From Rhabdophis nuchalis (lineage: Eukaryota; Chordata; Lepidosauria; Squamata; Natricidae): 64,000 bases of DNA. Below the pieces are notes generated by a model. That model was not told the origin of the DNA. It saw nothing but the letters and a program-made list of their open reading frames with translations, and searched no databases. Both the position numbers and the translations under genes were made by a program. Position 1 is the first letter of the stretch, and every line of letters begins with the position of its first letter. Below are positions 56,720 through 64,000 of this stretch, piece by piece. Location: the NCBI GenBank assembly GCA_039707465.1, contig CM077647.1, positions 46,712,110-46,776,109 on the forward strand. Direction: 5' to 3'.

Positions 56720-58862
56720 CTTTGTAAGTTCCAATTCAATCTATTTTAAATGGAGATTGGAGGGGGGATTTCTTAACTGCCAGAAATAATCAAAAAGAAT
56801 GCCAGTTGGTGGGCCCCACTTTTAGCTTCACTCTTTACATTTATAGATAAAACAGGCCATATGCCAAGAGACTGGGGAGTAGCAATTATTATACCAATAC
56901 ATAAAAAAGGTAATAGAAATGACCCAGGCCATTATAGACCCTTTAGTCTCCTGAGCGTTATTAGTAAATTGTATGCCAAACACCAACAATAAACTTCAGG
57001 ACTGGCTAATTTCAGGGGGGATAATCAAAGATGAACAGGCCGGATTTAGAGAAGGAAGATCAACGGTGGATCATATCTTGGTACTCCACCACTTAGTACA
57101 AAAATACACATGTAAAAAAAAAATCCTCTCTTTTTGTGGCCTTCCTTGATTTTAAGCAGGCCTTTGATTCAATATCCAGGGTTACCCTCTGGGATAAATT
57201 AAAAGGCACCACTATCGACAAACGCCTCCTTTTCCTCATACAAAAATTATATGCCAACTCCCCTTTGAGAATGAGATGCAACCCCCAAGGGAGTTTAACC
57301 GGTCCTGTAAGGGTACAAAAAGGGGTACGGCAGGGATGCATCCTGTCCCCCTCCCTCTTTAACTTCTATATCAATTCTATGGTTGATCTCCTACAGAACC
57401 CTGACTTCCATCCCCCTAGCCTAGCACAACGCAAAGTTCCAATTCTCTTATATGCTGATGATGCCGCTATTATCTCACAAACCCCCGTAGGACTGAAGAG
57501 AGCCATCAGGGCAACACTCAACTATTGCAGGCAAAACAAGCTGGTCCTGAACTTTGAGAAATCAAAAATTCTAGTTTTTGCTAAAAGACCTAGCCAATAC
57601 CCCTGGAAAATAGAAGGACATAGTCTGGAACAGGTTAGAACATTTAGGTACCTGAGGGTGGTTTTCCATGCACAAGGGACGTGGAAGGCACACCTAGATA
57701 ACATTTTTCAAGTAGCCATTATGTCCTCAAACGCAATTAAACATTTCTTTTACACAGGTGGCAGCCAGTTAGTACCCGCTGCCCTAAAACTTTTTGAGGT
57801 CAAAACATTGGCACAAATACTATATGGGGCACAAACAGGAATCCTCATAAAGAAAGACTTGATAGAAACCATACAATCCAAATTCCTGCGAGCCATCTTA
57901 GCTGCACCCAATGGAACTCCAAATGCCCAGTTAAGAATTGAGGCAGGTATGCCTCAAATTCAGGTAAGAGCCTGGAAGATGATGATCATCCATTGGCTTA
58001 AAATGCAATTCTTTCCAGAGGGGCTCTCCCCACTAGTGTTAATTGACAACTTCCCCTCCCCCTGGAACCAGGCAATTGAGCACAAGCTGGGCACTTATGG
58101 GCTCTCATTGGTACTCTTAATGTCCCTGGACTTTGATCAAGCGAAGCAAGTAGTAACTAATAGAATGAAGGACATGGAGTTCCAAGAAGAACTAAATAGA
58201 ACATTGATTAGGAACATAATCAAACAGGGTGTGTGGGAATCAGCAAGATATTTAAATGACCTCATCTTCCCAAAACAAAGAATAGCTTTCTTCAGAGCCA
58301 GATTTAACATTCTACCTTCAGCACTTCTCCAGGGCAGGTATAAGAGAACACCTATAGCAGAATGGGTTTGTATATGTGGTAAAAGAGAAGTGGAATATAT
58401 CTCACACGTTCTACTACACTGTGAGCTATACAGAGCTTGCAGGTCTGCATATATTCTCCCCTTATTAGAGAGATTACCAGGGAGGGCAGGCATTTTTATC
58501 TGGACTTCCTCCTCCAGGACACGAACCCGGCTACTACGCATGCAGTGGCAAAATTCTGTGCTTCCGCAATGTCCATAAGAAAAAAATTGGTTATAGAAGG
58601 ATAGTTGTGATCTTGTACCAATCATTTGGACATATCTCTAACAATTTCTGGACCATGGTTTTTACATACATACTTAATGCTTTTGCACCTAGGTAAACCA
58701 GCAAATGACCTGAACAAAGCGAGAACATGTATGCTACTTTCCACTTATAATGCTGACATTTTTAAAATTATATCTTAAAGTTAGTACTTTTTAACATATG
58801 GTTAAATGTAACGTGTATTGCTGGTCTTTGACCGTAATAAAGATTTATTCTATTCTATTCTA
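56720..58862 (+). mobile_element. Non-LTR retrotransposon of uncertain clade
   Basis: RT coding starts in broken frames (MPRDWGVAIIIPIHKKGNRN, NDPGHYRPFSLLSVISKLYA) from about 56870, becomes open at 57136 and ends at 58578. The 3' UTR ends CCGTAATAAAGATTTATTCT with TTCTA repeats (58845-58862). The 5' part is damaged by at least two frameshifts. Confidence 0.8.
57136..58578 (+). CDS. LINE reverse transcriptase, C-terminal 480 codons
   Basis: The frame is entered mid-domain, with no ATG. RT motifs are VAFLDFKQAFDSI (motif A), VRQGCILSPSLFNFYI and ILLYADDAAIIS (catalytic YADD), then KILVFAKRP. The C-terminal region has CICGKREVEYISHVLLHC, a CCHC-type finger. This finger occurs in several clades (R4/Dong-like, I-like), so the clade is left open. 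The protein is unrelated in detail to L3. No stop interrupts this portion, suggesting moderate age. Confidence 0.75.
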   Translation: MAFLDFKQAFDSISRVTLWDKLKGTTIDKRLLFLIQKLYANSPLRMRCNPQGSLTGPVRVQKGVRQGCILSPSLFNFYINSMVDLLQNPDFHPPSLAQRKVPILLYADDAAIISQTPVGLKRAIRATLNYCRQNKLVLNFEKSKILVFAKRPSQYPWKIEGHSLEQVRTFRYLRVVFHAQGTWKAHLDNIFQVAIMSSNAIKHFFYTGGSQLVPAALKLFEVKTLAQILYGAQTGILIKKDLIETIQSKFLRAILAAPNGTPNAQLRIEAGMPQIQVRAWKMMIIHWLKMQFFPEGLSPLVLIDNFPSPWNQAIEHKLGTYGLSLVLLMSLDFDQAKQVVTNRMKDMEFQEELNRTLIRNIIKQGVWESARYLNDLIFPKQRIAFFRARFNILPSALLQGRYKRTPIAEWVCICGKREVEYISHVLLHCELYRACRSAYILPLLERLPGRAGIFIWTSSSRTRTRLLRMQWQNSVLPQCP

Positions 58863-58926
58863 ACTCCCCCCTCGGACGAAGCGGCCATCAAGCAATCCCT
58901 CTCCTGAATGGAGAGAGGAAAGGACT

Positions 58927-60115
58927 AACGTTCTCCTCCTATCTCTCTGACTGTTCACAGTTTGTGTTGTCAGGGGGGGCAGAGGTCGACTTCGAGGCAC
59001 CTCACTTGTGGGGTCCCACAGGGGTTGATCCTCTTGCTCCTTCTGTTTCAACATTTATGTGAAGCCGCTGGGTGAGATCATCTGTGGTTTTGGGGTAGAG
59101 TTCCATCAGTATGCTGATGATACTCAGCTGTACATCTCTATCCCGGACTACCCCAACGATGCCGTGGAAGTGATGTCCTGGTGTCTGGAGGCCTTGTGAG
59201 TCTGGATGGGGAGGAACAGGCTCCGACTCAACCCATCCAAGACTCAGTGGCTGTGGCTTCCGGCATTACGGTATAGTCAGCTGATGCATCCCTGGCTATT
59301 GAGGGTGAGACATTGGCCCACACAGAGAGGGCTCGCAACTTGGGCATCCTCCTGGACTCTTGGCTGCCTCTAGAAGATCACATGACAGCCATGGCCAGGG
59401 GGGCTATCTATCAGGTTCGCCTGATATGCCAGTTGCGCCCCTTTCTGGATCGTGACACCTTATGCACGGTCACTCAAGCCCTCGTCACCTCCTGCCTGGA
59501 CCATTGCAATGCTCTCTACATGGGTCTTCCCTTGAGGTGCACCTGGAAGCTCCAGTTAGTCCAGAATGCAGCCGCGCGGGGGATTTGGGGAGCATCTAGA
59601 CGCTCCCATGTGACACCTTTCCTGCGTGAGCTGCACTGGCTGCCTGTGGCTTTCCGGGTGCACTTCAAGATATTAGTGACCACCTTTAAAGCGCTCCATG
59701 GCAAGGGACCTGGTTGCCTGCAAGACCACCTCCTGCTGCCAAATACCTCCTACTGACCAGTTCGCTCCCACAGAGAGGGTCTCCTCAGGGTGCTGTCGGC
59801 CAGACAATGTCGGCTGGCGACCCCCAGGGGGAGAGCCTTCTCTGTGGCAGCTCCTGTCCTTTGGAATGACCTACCCCCTGAACTACGCACAATCATAGAC
59901 CTACGTCTCTTCCGTCGGGCCCTGAGACACATTTATTTCATGCTGCTGGCCTGTCATATATTTTAATTGATTTTAGTACGGGCTTTTAACTCTAGGCCAA
60001 TACATTTAATACATTTTAATATATCATTTTAGCTTTTGTACTACCCATTTTTTACTATGGCTGTACAATGCCCTGAGTCCTGAAAGGGAGAAGGGCGGTA
60101 TATAAATTGAATAAA
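58927..60115 (+). mobile_element. L3 LINE, 5'-truncated, decayed
   Basis: It starts in RT before GVPQGS and contains the YADDTQLYIS coding block in a broken frame. An open piece at 59313-59756 (ARNLGILLDSWLPLEDH ... LPNTSY) is followed by a frameshift. The 3' hairpin CTGAGTCCTGAAAGGGAG then AAGGGCGG ends with a poor A-rich tail. Confidence 0.85.
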
Positions 60116-60128
60116 ATTGAAATTGAAA

Positions 60129-60599
60129 ACTGAAATTAACTTGCTATTTGAATTAACTATGGAAAAGAATTGTATCGTATTGCATTTGCATTTGCAACAA
60201 TTGTTCACGGAGTTCTTTTAAGAAAAGAAAGTAAATGGAACTTTCACTTCTCTTCCTGTCGGAAGGTGGGGCAAAATGGCTTCTCTTTGTTCTCCGCTTG
60301 TAACTCCCCTGCATTGATGAAGCTTTTTCCCTCCATAATTAACAACGAAGGATTTGAAACTTTCTACTTTTAACACTCCTCCCAGAGGCCCCCAAGTCTC
60401 TCCCAATACGTGGACTCCTGGATTTGGATTGTAAGATTTCTTTTTTTCTTTCTTTTAAAGTGAACTCTTAAGACTGTACTTTCGTTCAGATTCTCTGATA
60501 CCTCGGACTGTCTCGGTCATCCATTTTACCAGCGCCATCTTTTTACTAACTGAGAAACGAGAACTGACATAATGGTTTCTAGAAAGCCACCAATGGGAA
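60129..60599. other. Spacer or far upstream part of the next L3
   Basis: No motif recognised. The sequence becomes pyrimidine-rich toward 60430. It may include the true start of the following L3 copy, which cannot be fixed. Confidence 0.35.
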
Positions 60600-60664
60600 A
60601 GTCACTCTCTGCCCCATTCTCAGCCATCTCCAGCCCAACTACACAATCGAAGATTACAATGGAC

Positions 60665-60686
60665 TGCGCATGCGCGAAGATGGCGG
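60665..60686 (+). promoter_or_regulatory. NRF1-like and YY1-like sites in L3 5' UTR
   Basis: TGCGCATGCGCG (60665-60676) is a full match to the NRF1 palindrome, and AAGATGGCGG (60677-60686) matches the YY1 core. The two abut and sit at the head of a GC-rich, TATA-less leader, the layout of internal LINE promoters. Confidence 0.5.
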
Positions 60687-61047
60687 TCTGCCTCTGAGCT
60701 CCGTTGGGTCTTGGAGCTCGTTGTCTCTAAAAACATGCAGCCCGGCCTGCTATCCACTCTTAAGGGCCGAGCCCAGTGAGCTGCTTACCCTGGCAGTAGA
60801 TTGAGACCTGGATGGTCCCCCAGGGTAAGATAGCAGCCGAGATATCGTTGAGGACGCCGGGTGTGGATGCCGGCCGGAACGCCAGCCAGATGGGAAGGAG
60901 GCCAACGCCGACGCCGATTCCGAGCTGGATTCCGAGCTGGAGGCCAGGAGGACGTGGAGGCCGGGGCTGGAGCAGCACTGGGACGATCTTACTGAGCAGC
61001 GGCGTGCCGGGGAGGTTTGGGAAATTGAGGAGAGGCCGGACCAGGCC

Positions 61048-61420
61048 GGGCCGGGAGAAGAGCGGCCGGCCCGAGGCCTCTAGGAGGAGGTGAGACTCTC
61101 TTTTTTTCGGGCGGCTGAAAGAACGGCTGGAAAGAACTTTGTAACAACATGGCCGGGGCCTGTGCGTCCTTTAGGTCATCGCCCAGCTACCGGAGCCTTT
61201 GGATGGGCCGGATTGGGCCGGACTGGGGGCTTCGCTGGTTGTGGAGAGGCCGGGCCTGGGAGATGGAAGAGTGGTCGGCCCGAGGCCTCCAGGAGGAGAT
61301 GAAACCAGGCGGCCAGAAGGACCTTGAGAATTTAATAACAGCGTGGCTGAGGCCTGTAAGAACTTTTAGCCGGGCCTGGCCAGGAGAAGGAAGAGTGGCC
61401 AGGCCTGGTCTTTTCTGAGA
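61048..61420 (+). repeat. Imperfect GC-rich tandem units in L3 5' UTR
   Basis: A block containing GGCCCGAGGCCTCYAGGAGG occurs at about 61068-61092 and 61277-61301, and a shorter version of the preceding GCCGGGCC block occurs near 61370. Each block is followed by related AAAG(A)ACTT...GGCCTGT sequence. Spacing is about 200 then 110 bases. Confidence 0.6.
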
Positions 61421-61839
61421 GGACGCAAGGCCAGAAGAGCCCTATTAAAATCTGGGCTCCAGAGACTGCCCACTTCCCCCCCTCAAACTATACCCCAAAT
61501 TATACCCCACCATACCCCACCCAGACAGACCATTCTAACACTCACGATGGAACTTTAAGATCTGTAGAGCCGGACTATATCTCACTGGAGCATGTTGAAT
61601 TTATTATTTTTAAACATCTATTTTAACTATTTATATTGCCAACGATGTTCCCCATAATCAACTCTATGACCCATTTTATACCTTGTATTTATATTTGTAT
61701 TATATTTATATATCTATATATTTATATATTTATATACTTATGTGTTTATGTACTTATATATTTATATTTATATATTATAATTATGTACTCAAAGGCAGAC
61801 CTCATGCTACTGTGAGAGTCCCCTCTCTCGCAGGCCTGG

Positions 61840-61874
61840 CCCTCCTCTTTAACGAGGGCCCACCTCGATGAGGG
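61840..61874 (+). promoter_or_regulatory. Stem-loop in L3 5' UTR, second copy
   Basis: CCCTCCTC pairs with GATGAGGG with one mismatch around an AACGAGGGCC loop. It is homologous to the stem-loop at 18319-18353. Confidence 0.45.
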
Positions 61875-64000
61875 ATTAATCAATCCAGAGAGGTGGGCGA
61901 AGCGTGGTCTTAGGGGTTTTTTAGTTAGACATTTGCTATGTATTTTAGGAGGTACCAGGGAGGAGGGAGGGTTTAAACAGGTTAAGGAAGATAGGAATGA
62001 AAGGGGTGAAGCCGGCAGAGTGAGGAAGGAAGCGGAAGGATCCATCAAGAGGGGGGATACACACTTCGTTTCCATAGAGGGTCTACCCATCAAGACGGTC
62101 GTAGGGAGGGGTAGGTGCGATGGGAGACAGGCTCCTTTTTCCCGGTTGGGGACACAGGGCCGTTGTTTACAAGGGTTCAGGTGCCACAACCCCCGCAGGC
62201 TAGGTGGTCAAGGATTACAGAGCCAGGACCCGAAGCTGATGTTTTGCAATGCCAGGTCCATGGTCAACAAAGCCCCCCTCGTTCACGACCTTGTGTCGGA
62301 GGGGGACCCGGACCTGGTAGGAATAGCGGAGACCTGGTTGGGGCAAGAGGGAGGACTTCCCCTCGTAGAAATGTGCCCGCCAGGTTACCACGCTTTTCAT
62401 CAGCCACGGGCCCTAGGCAGGGGTGGAGGGGTTGCGGTTATTGTTAGAGAAGGTCTTGAGCCGAGAGAGACCACTGTACCACAGACCACCGGCCCACAGA
62501 CCACAGAGTCCCTCTGCGTGAAGTGGGGCCTAGGGAGGCAGTTGGGCATGCTGATTGTATACCTGGCTCCCCGCTATGTAACAGCAGCCCTGCCCGAGCT
62601 CCTTGAGGTGATCGCCGCGATGGCAGTTGAGACCCCTAGACTGGTTGTCATGGGGGACTTCAATCTGCCATCATCAGAGGCAGCTCGGGAGTTCATGGCC
62701 TCCATGACGGCCATGGACCTGACCCAAGTAATTCAGGGCCCCAGGCACGAGGGAGGACACACGCTGGATTTAATCTTTGTCTCTGGTCAGTGGGAGAGTG
62801 ATCTGGGTATAGGGGACATAGCCATCACACCCCTGTCATGGTCAGACCACTCATTTCTCCGGCTCGACTTTCCAATCGCTACACCCCACCGCGGGGAGGC
62901 AGAACCGGATTCACCTATATGGTTCCGCCCCAAGCGCCTGATGGACCCGGATTCCAGACAGTTCTTGGGCCATTACCTGTGTCCTTGACCCGTGCCCCGG
63001 CAGAGGACCTGGTAGCCGCGTGGAACATCGCGGCCACGGGGGCCTTGGATCGGGTCGTGCCCTTGCGGCCTCTTTTGCGGCGACGAGTCACCCAGGCTCC
63101 TTGGTTTACCGAGGAGCTGAGGGTGATGAAGCGCCACAAGAGATGCCTAGAGAGGAGGTGGAGATCCATATGGTCTGAATCTGACCGAACACAGGTGAGA
63201 GCCCACTTACGGACTTACCTTGTGGCGTTGAGAGTGGCCAAACGTCATCATTGTGCCACCCTCATCGCATCCGCAGATAACCGCTCTGCCGCCCTTTTTA
63301 GGGTGACCTGCTCCCTCCTTTAACAGAGGGCGCGGGAAGCCCCATTGCAGGGTAGAGCAGAGGAATTTGGGGAATATTTGCAGGATAAAATCGCTCAGAT
63401 TCGGAGCGAGTTGGCCTCCATCGAAAGTGGCCCAGTGGGATGCCCCGAGGCAGATCTTGAGACAGTTTTGTGGGAAGAGTTTGACACTGTTACTTCCGAA
63501 GATATGGACAGGTTACGTGGGTGACTGCGAGCTACCACAAGTTTATTGGACCCGTGTCCCTCCTGGCATGTACTGGCATCCTGGGAGGTCACACGAGGCT
63601 GGCTCCAGGAGGTGGTCAACGCTTCCTTGAGTGAGGGGTTCTTGCTGGCCTCCCTTAAAGAGGCGGTGGTGAGACCACTCCTCAAGAAGCCCTCTCTGGA
63701 CCCAGCATTATTGGTAAATTACCGTCCGGTCTCCAACCTTCACTTTCTGGCGAAGGTTGTAGAGAGTGTGGTGGCACAACAGTTCCCCCGTCTCTTGGAG
63801 GAAATTGATTATCTGGACACGCGCCAGTCCGGCTTCCGGCCCGGGCACAGCACCGAGACGGCATTGGTCACGTTGGTAGATGATCTCTGGATGGCCAGAG
63901 ATCGGGGTTGTTCCTCCATCCTGGTCCTATTAGACCTCTCAGCGGCTTTTGATACCATCGACCATGGTATCCTATTGGTATCCTATCCAGGAGAGAGAGG

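Larger units (their letters stand above)
60600..64000 (+). mobile_element. L3 LINE with long GC-rich 5' UTR, runs off the window
   Basis: From about 61640 it aligns with the copy at 18114; upstream it carries a GC-rich leader absent from all other copies here. The endonuclease frame (to 62988) has CNARSMVNK, ETWLG and MGDFNLPS but a small in-frame duplication at PQTTGPQTTESL and a loss of about four codons after NLPS. A frameshift near 62950, a TAA at about 63322 and a TGA near 63523 (CGA in other copies) break the rest. Its RT is cut by the window end after AFDTIDH-coding sequence. Inactive as protein source. Confidence 0.85.

Noticed and set aside
57136..58578. Possible host gene with a 480-codon frame
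   Set aside because: RT motifs A, B and YADD and a LINE-type tail show it is a retrotransposon.
60812..61418. Open frames in the GC-rich L3 leader considered as ORF1
   Set aside because: Composition is Gly/Arg/Pro-rich from tandem units, frames change between units, and no RRM, PHD or zinc-knuckle motif is visible. Not excluded, but unsupported.

Overview
The window is vertebrate nuclear DNA, almost certainly from a squamate reptile and most likely a snake. It holds the 3' part of one host gene, integrin beta-8 (ITGB8, + strand, eight coding exons between 751 and 13141), followed by about 50 kb of intergenic DNA made largely of transposable elements. The snake inference rests on the dominant repeat: about twelve copies of a CR1-superfamily LINE of the L3 type, several ending in ATT or AAAT microsatellite tails, as described for snake L3 elements. 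Rex1, CR1, Penelope-like and hAT copies are also present. No bacterial-type genes, CRISPR arrays, tRNA or rRNA genes were seen.

Layout. 1-13141: ITGB8 exons and introns; the introns carry two sense L3 copies, a TTCC/TTTC microsatellite just upstream of one splice acceptor, a 93-bp tandem duplication, and a 2.2-kb nest (TA-flanked DNA transposon containing a Tigger-like element with a 112-bp minisatellite and a Penelope-like fragment with long inverted repeats). 13142-18113: 3' UTR and AT-rich sequence with an L3 tail and a palindromic hAT MITE. 18114-43782: seven L3 copies, including one with an uninterrupted EN-RT reading frame of about 1020 codons (18466-21531), Rex1, CR1 and Penelope-like fragments, five hAT elements (one nested in another), a Tigger-like element and a poly(A) retro-insertion with a 15-bp target duplication. 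44234-52219: a betaretrovirus-like endogenous retrovirus on the - strand with two LTRs, primer-binding site, polypurine tract and broken gag, pol and env pieces, itself invaded by an L3 and a hAT element. 52587-54066: a hAT element with a long CT-rich tract and a large foldback. 55995-58862: a CR1 3' end and a non-LTR element of uncertain clade with a 480-codon RT frame. 58927-64000: a truncated L3, then an L3 copy with a long GC-rich 5' UTR that runs off the window.

How the parts relate. Only ITGB8 is a cellular gene; it encodes the beta subunit of integrin alpha-v/beta-8, a receptor for latent TGF-beta. The rest is a layered record of insertions whose order can be partly read from nesting: hAT in Penelope, hAT in hAT, L3 and hAT in the retrovirus. 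No new multi-gene system was found. The observations most worth checking are the L3 5' UTR with adjacent NRF1-like and YY1-like sites, the hammerhead-like motif in the Penelope-like fragment, and a retrovirus whose LTRs are nearly identical although its coding interior is badly broken. Element boundaries are by eye and may be off by tens of bases unless a target-site duplication is given.
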